A DNA stretch of 64,000 nt from Cycas panzhihuaensis (taxonomy: Eukaryota > Cycadophyta). This document shows positions 25,344 through 36,599 of this stretch, one piece after another. Numbering within the stretch: position 1 is the first letter of the stretch; each line of letters starts with the position of its first letter. A program made the position numbers and the translations under genes. Location: contig CM041465.1 of assembly GCA_023213395.1 (NCBI GenBank), forward strand, positions 89,411,741-89,475,740, in the 5' to 3' direction. The notes beneath the pieces were generated by a model that was not told the DNA's origin, ran no database searches, and saw only the letters and a program-made list of their open reading frames with translations.

Positions 25344-25634
25344 TGTTGGGATAATGTTCATTAAATTAAACTCTAAAAGGGTATACCAGTATTAGGTGGT
25401 GTGGAGCTGACTCTAGCCCACCCTAACTAACCTATCCATATTATTTTAATAGTATTTTTAATACTAATAATGGTAGATATTAGATTTACTTAACGATTTG
25501 TCTATTTATATCGGGCCTCACAACCCAAAGGTGTTCTTTAACACTACCCTGTATTTAGAAATTTTATTAATGCTTTTGATAATATTCATAATGTCTTTCT
25601 AATCCCTTTTGTTCTGCTTTGACCTTGTCCATCA
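25344..25634 (+). repeat. 3' LTR of copia B
   Basis: Begins TGTTGGG and ends CCATCA; 291 bp, the same length as 13409-13699. The sequence around 25500 (TTTATATCGGGCCTCA) is fully shared with the 5' copy. Confidence 0.92.
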
Positions 25635-25639
25635 ACAAT

Positions 25640-27466
25640 ATTTTGCCATTAAAACTCCTCCTTCTTCTTAGGGTCAAGTTAAAGATATTGATATGGTCAA
25701 AATTTTCCCTTTTAAACTGGGTTCCCCTTCTTCATTTAGCCATATTAGTCATATTCAAGCATCTAGATATCTTGTTCCTATTCTTCCTTCTCCTAAGGAA
25801 AAATTACAAGATTATAATCATTCTTATGAAGACCTTTTATAGTGTAAGAAACTGGTTCTAATCTTCTACTTTTAAATGAATGTCACTTCTTACAAGAATT
25901 ACATCTACCTTTATCTAGAGGTGTCTTGGTTGACCCTATGGCAACCACTCCTCTACCTTAATAAATATTTTTACCTTTGTACATCATACCTCTACATACA
26001 ACAACCTCTTTTCTTCAGTCTCCTTTCTTTATCACATGGCTCAATAAATATAAAAGAAAGTTCTTACTACATAGACATCTAGATTTATCATCTAAAGACA
26101 ATCCTACTTCATCTTCCCCTTCACTTGAAATAGGTCAAACCTTACCTAAGGGAGTCTAAGAAATTAATATGGTATTAATTATTTCCTTTTCTTCTTATGA
26201 CTCTACTCAAGATCTCTTATCTCCCCTTGTTTAGGTGATTCCCTCTAGTTATGATTTTCCTTTTGACTAGGATGATTTTAAACAAGCTTTCATATTAACT
26301 TGGGAATTTATTGATTGACCTATTCCATTTACCCAAGTTTCATTAATCATTGAGATTTTACCAACCTATGATCATCATCTTTCTAGTAATCTTCAAATTA
26401 TCAAGTCATTCTATTAAATCAAGGAACATTATTCTCATTAATCTTTTTTATTTAGATCATTTTGAAAATGATGAAGTAGTCCTTGAATATACAACTAAAC
26501 CGATACGTAGTCTTCTATCCCATCACTATAAACTAGGATTTTTAAAATTAATACATCTAGATTTACAATTAGCTACTCTTTTTCAATCTAAGTAATCAAA
26601 TTCCTTAGCAGAACCTACTCCTCCTTACTTTGAGGAAGGAAATACTATGCTTGTAGGGGAAATCATGGACATTAACTTAGAGTTAGGGGATACTCTAAAG
26701 ATTATTAAAGTTGGGGGTAATTCTTCCCTTAAAGAGATCTCTCAATTCAAGGATCTCTTTTGTAAATTCAATTATGTCTTTACCTAGGATTATAGTGATA
26801 TATATGGTCTTTATCCTAATATAGTTGTACATAATATTACTATTATCCTAGTGTTAAATCAAAATGTAAAAAATAAAGGCCCATATATCCTAGTTTATAC
26901 ACTATAATTAAACTAGAGGTAGGAAACTATTAATAATTAGATTTATCGAGAGTGTGGATTTCTCCCAATGGATTTCAAACACAATTCTAGTATCTAAGAA
27001 GAATGGATTTATTCAAGTATGCATTAACTTTCAAGATATCAATCATACTTGTCCCAAAGATAATTTTTCTCTTTCCTTTTTAGATCAAATTTGGGACCAA
27101 ACTACCAGTTTAAAGTCATGTCCCTTATTGATAGTTTTTCTAGATATAATCAAATTCTTATTTCACCAGAAGATTACCATAAAATCATTTTTACCACTCC
27201 TTAGGGGACCTTTGTTTATAAAGTCATTCCCTTTAGATTAAAGAATGCTAGAGCCACTTATTAAAGGGCTATGGTGTTTATATTCTATAACTTGATTGAT
27301 AATATAATTATTATTTACTTAGATGATATTCTTGCCCTCTCTCACTGACGATAATATTATATTTAAGACTTGAGGATAATCTTTGAGAGATGTCAGAAAT
27401 ATCATCTATATTTGAATCCCACCAAATATGTTTTTACAATTACCTCTAGTAGGATGTTAGAAAATA
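25640..27466 (+). pseudogene. G1 spacer and first part of reverse transcriptase (broken)
   Basis: 25640-26730 is a degenerate linker between protease and RT. From 26731 the frame reads EISQFKDLFCKFNYVF, then VDFSQWISNTILVSKKNGFI (about 26950-27010), the start of a Ty3/gypsy RT. Next come CPKDNFSL, MSLIDSFSRYNQILISPED, VIPFRLKNA and IIYLDDILAL (about 27310-27345), so the catalytic Asp pair is present. The sequence 26731-27466 is repeated at 58476-59212 with only about 5-6% difference by eye, and the copy here stops abruptly in a fragment of copia B. Confidence 0.85.
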
Positions 27467-27505
27467 CCATAAGACACTTACACTAGATACAAGCCAAAGC
27501 CCAAG
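27464..27505 (+). other. Filler sequence derived from copia-B-type integrase
   Basis: Positions 27464-27498 match 23313-23347 of copia B at 33 of 35 bases. The last seven bases before the copia C LTR (GCCCAAG) have no clear source. The fragment joins the duplicated G1 RT to the LTR of copia C and is not part of either element. Confidence 0.75.
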
Positions 27506-27802
27506 TGAAAAGAGTGGATCTATCCTTCATATCCATGCACTAAACACAAAGGCAAATATGGGAGTAAGAGAGACTTGAGAGAAAGGAAGTAGCTCTCACA
27601 AAATGGGGAGATAAGAATGAATTTCCTCCATTAAGCTTTTACTTTTATATTGAGAGAGAGAGCATTAGAGTTAGGTGAAATGAAATTACACATAATGCAC
27701 ATGAAAGTGCATTTCACTTAAGTGATCTAATTTAAAGTTCACTTAAGACCCTTTTTGAAATAATCAACTAATGTAATGACCTTGTGACATTAACCCTTTT
27801 CA
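27506..27802 (-). repeat. 3' LTR of copia C
   Basis: 297 bp, TGAAAAG to CTTTTCA. Pairs with 58179-58475. Confidence 0.93.
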
Positions 27803-27814
27803 ATCTCCTCCTTA
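27803..27814 (-). other. Polypurine tract of copia C
   Basis: The minus strand reads TAAGGAGGAGAT beside the 3' LTR. Confidence 0.82.
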
Positions 27815-28088
27815 ATGGTAGAGGGTTATTTCATCCTATTTTATTCTATCCTATAAGGTCTTTATTTGAGCCTCTTACAAAGCAAACTACTATGACACTT
27901 TTGTGGAAAACCCTCATGGGGAAGAAAACCCACAAATTTTCTAATCTATTAACTTGGCTCAGGAGGCTCTTTAAATGAAGCCAGATAGCCAATCAGTATA
28001 ATGAATTTTGTAGCTGGAATCTACTGAGTCTCCATATACCATTTGGTCATCTCCCATGCCCTTTCGAGTTTTTACAGGTTCTGATTTT

Positions 28089-31000
28089 CTAAAATGATAT
28101 AGCCCTTATCCTTTCACGCCCACAAGGGGTTTTCACAAATGGGATAGAGTAGAGACTTACTCTTGTCCTTTCGCATCCATAAGGGGTTTTCATGAATGAG
28201 ACAGAGTATAATGGTCTTATTGTCATCTCCTTCAAGCAGTTGAAGATGGAGGCCCTAAGGCCGAGTTGCTTTTGGAGCTGTTCAAACTTCACCCTCTTCA
28301 GTGGCTTGGTGAAGATATCAGCCACTTGATCTGCTATGGGGCAGTATTCTAGTTGAATTGTGCCATCATGAACTAGTTCTCTAATCCTATGGACTTTCAT
28401 ACTTATATGTTTGGTACGATTATGAAATATAGGATTTTTAGCCATCTAAATTGTAGATTGATTATCTACATATAAACTAGTAGAACTTGTTTAGGTGTCA
28501 TTTAATGTATTTAATAATTTTTCAAGACATATCACCTCCTTGCTTGTCTCAGAAGCAACAATGTACTCAGCTTCAGCGGTTGAGTATGCAACTATCTTCT
28601 GCCATTTGGATCTCCATGATATTGGTGATGTTCCAAGAAATGTTACATACCCAGACATATATCTTCTTGTGTCTTTATCTCTAGCAAAGTCTGAGTCTAT
28701 GTATGCATAAAGTTTAAATTCTCTATTAGGTTCATATAACAAACCATATTGTTAGTTGTCTTTAGGCACCTCAACACTCATATTGCAGCTTGCCAATGAT
28801 TCTGCTTAGGATTTGTCACGAATCTTATAAGAATGCTGATCGAGTGTGCAATATCTAGCCTTGTGTTGGTAGTATAGATGAGACTACCTACAAGTTTCCT
28901 ATAAAGTATTGCACCTACCTCCCTAATGTCACCATCAACTAAGAGTTTAATATTAGGCTCCATAGGTGTATCCATTAGTCGAGCACCTTCCAATTGAAAC
29001 TTTGTCAAAAGATTGTTGATATATTTTTCTTGGGAGAGACATAATTTACCATTCTTTTGAGTTGCTTCAATTTCCAAGTAATATTTCATCAACTTGAGGT
29101 TAAACAATTCAAAAGTTTTAGCAAGGTCCTTCTTCAGCTGGCTGATTACCTGTTCACTATTTCCCGTTATTAGCATGTCATCCACAAAGATTAAGAGGTA
29201 AGTGACTTTATCATCTTGGTGCTTGATGAATAATATTGCATCAATATCTTGATAGTCATAAAACTCATATCCAAGTTGCCTTATTCTTTCAAACAACTTG
29301 GTAAACCAAGCACGAGGGACTTGCTTTAGGCCGTACAAGGACTTTTTGAGCCTGCAAACTTTATGCTTCTGACCGACAATCTCGTATGCTTCTGGATGAG
29401 CTAGGTAAATTTCTTCTTTAAGGTCTCCATTGAGAAATGTAGTCTTAACATCGAGTTGGTGGATTTTCCAACCTTGTTAAGTGGCCAAGGCTATAAGAGT
29501 TCTGATTGTAGGTCACTTGGTTGTAGGAGCAAAGATTTTAGTGTAGTCGATGCATTCCCTTTGCGTGAATCCTTTTGCTACCAACCTCACCTTGTGTTTT
29601 TCTAAGGTGCCATCTAATCTATACTTGTTTTTGAACACCCATTTATTTTGAACTACCTTTCTTCTAAGTGGTAGATCAACAAGCTCCAGTGTACCATTTT
29701 TAATAAGAGATTAGTACTCTTCATTCATGGCATTTCTCCAAGTTGCATACTTTAGAGCTTCTTGGTATGTTAAGGGCTCTTCATTAAGAGCAAGATGCAG
29801 TTCTGTTGGTTCAAGCTCAACGAAAAGTGATTCATATATCCTTGCTCTATGGGCACTTCTAGTGCCAATTTTGCCTACCTCATCTGGTCACATGTCCTTG
29901 TGTAGCTGGTAGGCTTCACGAAAACCTTAAGTTGGGAATGAGGGTTTTATTTCCACAAACCCTTGATCTTGATTTTGATCCTGAAAAGGATCATGTGAAA
30001 TATTTGGAATGGAGGAAGTTGACGATGCTGGAGAAGATATGCTAGCCATAGATGTTGGAGAAGATGATCTTTTTGCTATGGATTTACCTTTGTTAACTTG
30101 GTTGTTCATAAATGATGGTGCTGGATGTGTACACATTGGATGGGAGTCACAACTTATATCTTATGAGGCTTTACTATCAGATTCCAAGATTTTGAGCAAC
30201 TGTTTAGCATCTGCCCCCTAAATTTAAAAATCTGGACATCAAATTCAGTAGCATCATTAAATCGGTATGAAGGCATCTTAGAGTCAAGTCTGAGTAATTG
30301 ATCTTCAGTCTCTGCAAAGATAACATCTTTAGTGATGATGATTTTACGCTGTGAAGGTATGAAAACCTTGTATCCCTTTTTGTCCATAGGGTATTCGACA
30401 AAGATGCCTTTGATGGCTCTATCTTGGAGCTTATTTCTATATTCCTCCAGAATATGAGCATAACAAGTAGAGCCAAAAATTTTGAAGTGGGAGATAGAGG
30501 TGGTTTGTCCATACCATATTTCATGTGGAGAGAGGTTGAGCTTAGGGGGACTAACAATGTTGATGCAATATACAGTAGTTTAGATAGTCTCAACTGAAAG
30601 ATAGATAGGGACATTCTTATATACTAGCATAGCACGAGCCATATTCATGATGGTCCTGTTCATGCACTTGGCAACTCCATTTTGCTGGGGTGTACTTGCA
30701 ATAGTGGTCTGATATTTGATTCCATGTTGACGTAGGTACGATTCAAACCCATTGGATATATACCCGCCACCATTGTTAATCCTGAGTATTTTAATCTTGA
30801 ATTCAGATTCATTTTCCACATGGGCCTTGAAAGCTTGAAACATAGAAAAAGCTTTATCTTTCTTTGTAAGAAAAGCAACCCATACTTTCTTAGTAAAATC
30901 ATCAATGAAAGTAATACAATACCACTTTTGTTTGAAAGAAGGGATGGGCATAAGACCACATATATCTAAGTGTACAAGCTATAAAGGTTGGCTAGATTTC

Positions 31001-31600
31001 CATTGACTACGAGGAAAGGGTTATCTTTGAGATTTGGCAATAATATATGCTTCACATTTAAAGGGCTTTGAGGAGAGCCTAGGCAAACCAGGAAGAATGG
31101 TTTGTAGTTCTCTTAAATGATCAATTTTGATATGGCCCATATGAGCATGCTATAGGGCCACTTGGGACAACTTTTGAGGAGTTAGGGTTATGGTAAAAGC
31201 AGAGTCATCATCAACATAGTTGGCTTTAGAGGATGGTGAGCTAGTGAGGTGAAAAAGTTTGCCATCAAGAATTCTGGTCATAACCACAACATTTGAAGGA
31301 GGGTGAATGATACTGAGAGTTTGATTATTTGCAGTTACACTCAGATCAAATCCATGAAAGACAAGGGTAGACAGGGAGAGTAGATTCTGCTTCAAAGTAG
31401 GAATATATAAAACATCAACAAGTGTAAAATCTGGAAGGCATAGGAGTTTCAGGCAAATAGTTCCATGTCCTTCGACTGACTGAGATGATTTGTCAGCCAT
31501 ATATACAACACCACAAACTTCAGAGTCAAAATCTTGAAAGAACTGGCGATGACAAGTCATGTGTTGTGTTGCTCTAGTATCCATGATCTACGATGAAGTA
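28089..31600 (-). pseudogene. Copia C pol: protease, integrase, RT, RNase H (broken)
   Basis: The protease motif MDTRATQHMT (31560-31590) again has Arg for Gly (codon 31573-31575), as in copia A. Integrase includes IDDFTKKVWVAF, INNGGGYIS (catalytic Asp changed to Asn), QNGVAKCMNRT (Glu changed to Lys) and a Ser/Pro linker near 30050. RT has MYGLKQVPRAWFTKLFERIR and LLIFVDDMLITG (about 29150-29180), with the Asp pair intact. RNase H (28742-28491) has AYIDSDFARDKDT and AEAEYIVASE. The tail VADIFTKPLKRVKFEQL near 28300 continues into the 19-residue repeats. Long open stretches survive, so this copy is slightly better kept than A. Confidence 0.9.
28107..28205 (-). repeat. 57-bp tandem repeat at the pol C-terminus of copia C
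   Basis: AAGGGGTTTT on the plus strand recurs at 28124 and 28181, period 57. The pol frame reads through both units (KTPYGCERTR and KTPCGRERIR) to a stop at 28089-28091. Confidence 0.85.
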
Positions 31601-32684
31601 TTTGAGGTGGCACTATTTGCAACTCCAAGTGGTGAAGGAAAAAGTGAATAAGTATAACCACAATGAGTCTCAATATACTTAGTGGATCTATCAACAACAT
31701 TTAATGAAGTGGTTTCTTTAAAGGTGTGCATGAGAAAATTACGTTCCACCAAAAGCATCTTCAAAAGAAGTATTATCAACATTATGTACGCCATGGTGCT
31801 ATTGATAACTTAGTAGATTGTTGGTGGCAGTTCTGTAATTTTTGGCATAATGTCCTTTTCTATTACACCTTTAACACATAATTGTTTGATTTCCAGTCCA
31901 AGTATTGGGCTGGTTGGATTGTCTTTGATTACTAGATCTAGGTCTAGGTTGATTATTTTGGCCTTGGCCTTGAGATTGTTTTTGTTGGAGTTGAGGAGCC
32001 TATTGACTAAGAGGACTGTACTTGTTGTCTACCTCTTCCTCTTCCATGGGAATTACCACCTCCATGATAGTATAGACCTTGATTTTTGGTATAACAAAGA
32101 TCTTCTTCCACTTCAAAAGCAACATCAACTAGATCTGATATAGTGGCAAAGTTGGTATCAAAGGTCTTATCAAATTCACTAAACTTATTAGCAAGATCCT
32201 CAAAGTTTAGGGGCTTCAAAGTGACATTAGATTGAAGACTTCCCAATAGATTTTTGTAATTTGAGATATGGAGACATGACTGAATCAAGAAAGCCCATGT
32301 AATGCATTTAGTTTTAAAATCTTTATCAATGGATTGTTTGATTGGACGAAGGAGATTAATTGTCTCACTTATATGTCCTTTCTGCATTTTCAATTTGTTC
32401 ATCTTCAACACTAAGTGAACAAATTCTAAGTCTGATTTAGTGTCAAAGTTCTTCTTAAGAACTTCAAGAACTTTCCATGCTGTATCATGTACAACTTCAT
32501 CAATGAGATTATGTTAGGAATAATCAATGACAAGCAATATCCCTACACAGATCTTATCATCATCAAGTTCCTATTAGTGTTTAGTTGCAGCTTTAGTGGG
32601 AGCAGTTGGAGCACCTCCTCTAGAAGTATCTAAGGTAGTTGTAGCTGCAACAGATGGTGTAGGTGGCAAGTGATCTCTCCATAG
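31601..32684 (-). pseudogene. Copia C gag, main part (broken)
   Basis: The capsid-like stretch ISETINLLRPIKQSIDKDFK and LLGSLQSNVTLKPLNFEDL (32370-32190) is followed by an RG-rich linker and a zinc knuckle near 31880 in which Gln became a stop and the last Cys became Tyr (RCNRKGHYAKN). The first 30 or so codons lie at 56047-56146, because copia D inserted into gag at this point. The duplicated target CATAG occurs at 32680-32684 and 56042-56046. Confidence 0.82.
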
Positions 32685-32999
32685 TGAAAGAATGATGGAT
32701 CTAGGAGATAAATCACTCACATATACACAATGACAATGGAGAATGAAAAAGAAGATGAAGCGAGATAGAAGAACAAGCTTGGAGGTGAGAATGAATAATG
32801 ACTCCCTCCTTGAGATTTCACCTTTTATTATTGAGGGTAAGCATTAGGGTTAAGATTTCCTACCTAATGACATGAACCCGAAATTACATCTAAATGCACA
32901 CACATAAAGTATATTTCATTAAGAGACTAATGCTAATAATATACCCTAAGGTCACATAATTAATCTACACAAATGACCTTGATATATTAACCTCTTTCA
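32685..32999 (-). repeat. 3' LTR of copia D
   Basis: 315 bp, beginning TGAAAG and ending CTTTCA. Pairs with 55730-56041. Confidence 0.92.
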
Positions 33000-33012
33000 A
33001 TCTCCCCCTTAG
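33000..33012 (-). other. Polypurine tract of copia D
   Basis: The minus strand reads CTAAGGGGGAGAT beside the 3' LTR. Confidence 0.84.
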
Positions 33013-33289
33013 TGGTGGAAGGTCATTTTGAGAAAATCTATTCTATGAGGTCTTTATTTGAGCCTCATTATTACATTGAAATTCTAAATGACACTTTTGT
33101 GGGAAAACCCTCATAGGGAATAACAACCCACGAACTTTCTAAGATCTATAGACCCTTTTATAAATCAAAATATCTAGGTGACTCTTTGATGCAGCCTAAT
33201 AGCCAAGAAGCTTAAATGTACAGCTTAATTTGCTAAGTCTCCATATACTATTTGGTCATCCCTTATGTCCTTTGGGGTTTTCATAGATT

Positions 33290-35181
33290 CTGATTTTCCA
33301 AAATTAGTACAATCCTTATCCTTCCGTGCCCACATGGGATTTTCACAAAGAGGATAGATCAGAGACTTACTCTTATTCTTCCACACCTACAAGGGGTTTT
33401 CATGAAGAGAATAGAGTATGATGATCATGTTGCCATCTTCTTTGATCAATTGAAAATGGAGGCCCTAAGGCTAAGCTACCTTCGGAACTATTCAAACTTC
33501 ACATTTTGTAACGGTTTAGTGAAGATATCAACCGTTTGATCTGTTTTGGGGCAGTAATCCAATTAAATTATGCCATCATGAATAAGTTCTCTAATCATGT
33601 GGACTTTCGTACTTATGTGTTTGGTACGATCGTGAAATACAAGATTTTTTTTCCATGTAGATTACTGATTGATTATCCACATGAAGACTCATAGGACTTG
33701 TTTGGGTGATATTCAATGTTTCTAATAATTTTCTCAGCCATATAACCTCTTTACTAGTTTTAGAAGCAGCAATGTATTCATCTTCGGTGGTTGAATTTGC
33801 CACTATCTTCTGTTGTCTAGATCTCCATGATATTGGTGCTATTCCAAGAAATGTTACATACCCAGACGTAGATCTTCCTATGTCTTTATCTCCTTCAAAG
33901 TTTAAGTTTGTGTATGCAGAAAGCTTGAAGTCTAAATTAGGTTCATATAATAGACCATATTTGCTAGTCATCTTAAGGTATCTTAACACTCACACTGCTA
34001 CCTGCCAATGATTCTACTTAGGATTTGTCATGTAACGAGAAAGAATGCCGATAGAGTGTATAATATCTAGCCTTGTATTGGTAGTGTAGATGAGACTACC
34101 TACAAGTTTCTTGTAAAGTATTACGTCTGCCTCCCTAGTGTTACCTTCAGCTAAGAGTTTGGTATTAGGGTCCACAGGTAACATCACTGGTCGAGTGTCT
34201 TCTAACTGAAACTTAGAAGATCGTTGATGTATTTTTCTTGGGAGAGGAAAAATTTTCCATTCTTTTATGTTACTTTAATTCCCAAGTAATATTTCATCAA
34301 ACCGAGGTCAGACAATTTGAACATTTTTCCAAGGTCCTTTTTCAGTTGGCTTATTGCCTGTTCACTATTACCCATTACTAGCATATCATCCACAAAGATT
34401 ATGAGATAAGTGACTTTATCCTTATGGCATTTGATGAACAATGTTGCATAAATATCTTGATAGTCACAAACCTTGTATCTAAGTTGTCTCATCGTTTTAG
34501 ATAACTTGGCAAACCAAACGCGAGGGGCTTGTTTAAGGCCATACAAGGACTTTCTGAGCCTGTAAACCTTATTCTCTTAACCTCCGATCTCATATCCTTC
34601 TAGCTGAGCCATGTAAATTTCTTCTTTAAGAACTCCATTGAGAAACACGGTCTTAATATCGAGTTGGTGGATTTTCCAACCCTGTTGAGCGGCCAAGGCC
34701 ACAAGAGTTCTACTTGTAGGCCACTTAGTTGTAGGTGAAAAGACTTCAGTGTAGTTAATGCCTTCCCTTTGTGTAAGTCCTTTAGCTACTAATCTCACCT
34801 TATGTTTTTCAAGGGTGCTGTCTGATCTATATTTATTTTTGAACACCCATTTATTTTGAACTACCTTTTTACCAAGTGGTAGTTCAACGAGCTCCCATGT
34901 ACTATTCTTGATAAGAGATTGGTACTCTTCGTTCATGGCATTTCTCCAAGTTGTATGCTTTACAGCTTCTTGGTACGTTAAGGGCTCTTCATTAAGAGTA
35001 AGGTGCAGTTCTGCTGGTTCAAGATCAATATATAATGATTCCTACATCCTTGCTCTATGGGCACTTCGAGTGCCAGTTTTTCCTATCTCATCTAGTCATG
35101 TGTCCTTATTGAGTTGGCAGGCTTCTCGAGATCCTCGAGTTGGTAATGAAGTCCTTCTTTCCTCAACTTCTTGGTTTTCAT
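33290..35181 (-). pseudogene. Copia D pol, C-terminal part: RT and RNase H (broken)
   Basis: RNase H (33989-33591) shows MLRYLKMTSKYGLLYEP, AYTNLNFEGDKD and TTEDEYIAASKTSKEVIWLR. RT runs from about 34936 to 34040 with WELVELPLGKKVV, NKWVFKNKYRSDS, QLDIKTVFLNGVLKEEIYMA, MYGLKQAPRVWFAKL and IIFVDDMLVMG, so the Asp pair is intact. A short frameshift lies near 34570. The frame is cut at 35181 by copia E; the linker continues at 40438. Confidence 0.88.
33320..33415 (-). repeat. 57-bp tandem repeat at the pol C-terminus of copia D
   Basis: ATGGGATTTT at 33334 and AAGGGGTTTT at 33391 on the plus strand give the same 57-bp period as in copia A and C. In the pol frame the units read KTPCRCGRIR and KIPCGHGRIR. 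Confidence 0.75.
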
Positions 35182-35828
35182 TGTTAGGTATTGTGACAAC
35201 AATCATTTAAGGCAAAAATTTCAGCATATTTTTAGCGTGGTTTCCCCCCCTAATCTTTCTCGGGGGGTTCCAAGGAGGGCAGAAGCCCCCCTTGACCAGG
35301 GATGTGGGGGCATGGAACACCCCCCCCCTACTAAGAGGGGGTTTGGGGGCGATAGCCCCCGACCCAAAAAATTAGCCCTGTAAACCTTATTAAAATGTAA
35401 AGAGAATCAGGGTCATTTGATACAAATACCCTAGATTCTATGGTTGAGATTTATGTCTTAGATGTCCCTCTCATGTAGCATGTTTTAGGGCTTTTCTTAT
35501 TATGTTATATGTAATGTAATGTACTGTGATGAGGGCAGCAGCTGGTTGTTGTTCCTGAGAGCACTCTGCTATTGAGATGTATTTTTTCTCCATTCTATAA
35601 TAATAAAGATTGATACATTTCCTATGTGGATGTTTCCCTAGAACACTACTAGGGTTTTACTATGTTATATTAGGTGCATATGTGATGTTTAACTTATATA
35701 TTGATGTTATTATATTATCTATGATTTTAGAACTTGCATGTTAAATCTTAGTTTCGATTCCTATAACTAGTTGTAAAATAGTTTAGATCTTGTCGCAGTT
35801 TAAGGTTTGGGACCTTGTATTCTCAACA
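35182..35828 (+). repeat. 5' LTR of copia E
   Basis: Begins TGTTAGG and ends TCTCAACA. It has a G/C-run-rich block at 35241-35365. It differs from the 3' LTR by about 10% by eye, mostly transitions. Confidence 0.92.
35241..35365 (+). repeat. GC-rich hairpin block in the copia E LTR
   Basis: Alternating C- and G-runs (5 to 9 bases) in an otherwise AT-rich LTR. The clearest hairpin is 35345-35360, GGGGGC-GATA-GCCCCC, a perfect 6-bp stem with a GATA loop. The 3' LTR keeps it as an 18-nt version at 39953-39970. Confidence 0.8.
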
Positions 35829-35830
35829 AG

Positions 35831-35843
35831 TGGTATTAGAGCC
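35831..35843 (+). promoter_or_regulatory. Primer binding site of copia E
   Basis: TGGTATTAGAGCC two bases after the LTR matches the initiator tRNA-Met site with one transition. Confidence 0.92.
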
Positions 35844-35899
35844 ATTTTTGTTTTATAGCGAGTCTGTGAAGGTTTGGTTGTTGGCTTTTCTACACCAAA

Positions 35900-36571
35900 A
35901 TGGAAAAAATAGTAGGTGTAAAGTTTGAGGTGGAGAAATTCAATGGCAAGAACAACTTCAAATTATGGAAGCTGAAGGTGCATGATATTCTTGTACAACA
36001 AGGTTTGTACAAAGCCCTTGCAGGGAAATCGAAGAAACCTGAAGGGATGGGCGATGATGATTAGGATGAGTTAGACAAAAAGGCACTTAGCACAATACGA
36101 TTGTGCTTAGCAGATGAAGTCTTGTTTAACATCGTAGGGGAAGAGATAACAGTCGGATTATGGAGCTATTGGAAGGCATGTATATAAACAAATAAGTAAC
36201 AAATCAAATCTACTTGAAGAGGCAACTGTACTTATTACAGATAAAGGAAGGTACAAGGATGTTACCTTGTTATGCTCATTACCTGAATCTTAGGAAAATA
36301 TTGTCATCTCAATTAGTTTTAGCACTACAGATGTATTGGATTATGATTATGTTGTGAGTGCTTTGCTAATGGAAGAAGTGCAGAGGAAATCTAGTTTTGA
36401 AACCTCCATACCAGAAGCCATGACAGTAAGGGGTAGAACATTTGAGAGAGGACAAAACTCCAGGGATACATCGAGGTCCAAGTCAAAGAGAAAAAAGAGT
36501 AAGCTCAGGTATTGGCATTGTAATAAGACTGGTTACCTCAAGAAGGATTGTTACAAAACGAAGGAGTTCTA
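35900..36571 (+). pseudogene. Copia E gag (broken)
   Basis: ATG at 35900 follows the primer binding site closely and opens MEKIVGVKFEVEKFNG, then KLWKLKVHDILVQQGLYKAL, close to Tnt1-type gag. A TAG near 36061 replaces Trp, and frameshifts near 36170-36300 break the middle. The zinc knuckle near 36508-36550 reads WHCNKTGYLKKDC: the first Cys is Tyr and the His is Tyr, both explained by single transitions. RNA binding is therefore lost even apart from the stops. Confidence 0.85.
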
Positions 36572-36599
36572 AAAAAGGAAGATCCTACCAAGGAGGTGA

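Larger units (their letters stand above)
13409..25634 (+). mobile_element. Ty1/copia retrotransposon B, complete but inactive, carrying a LINE
   Basis: A plus-strand copia element of about 7.1 kb once the nested LINE is removed. LTRs of 291 bp (13409-13699 and 25344-25634) differ by roughly 15% by eye, the highest of the copia LTR pairs here. It has a perfect primer binding site, gag, protease, integrase, RT, RNase H and a polypurine tract. Flanking 5-mers are ATAAT (13404-13408) and ACAAT (25635-25639), a target duplication with one transition. It sits in gypsy G1 just after the protease. Dozens of in-frame stops make it inactive. A second copy of this family starts at 63264. Confidence 0.92.
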
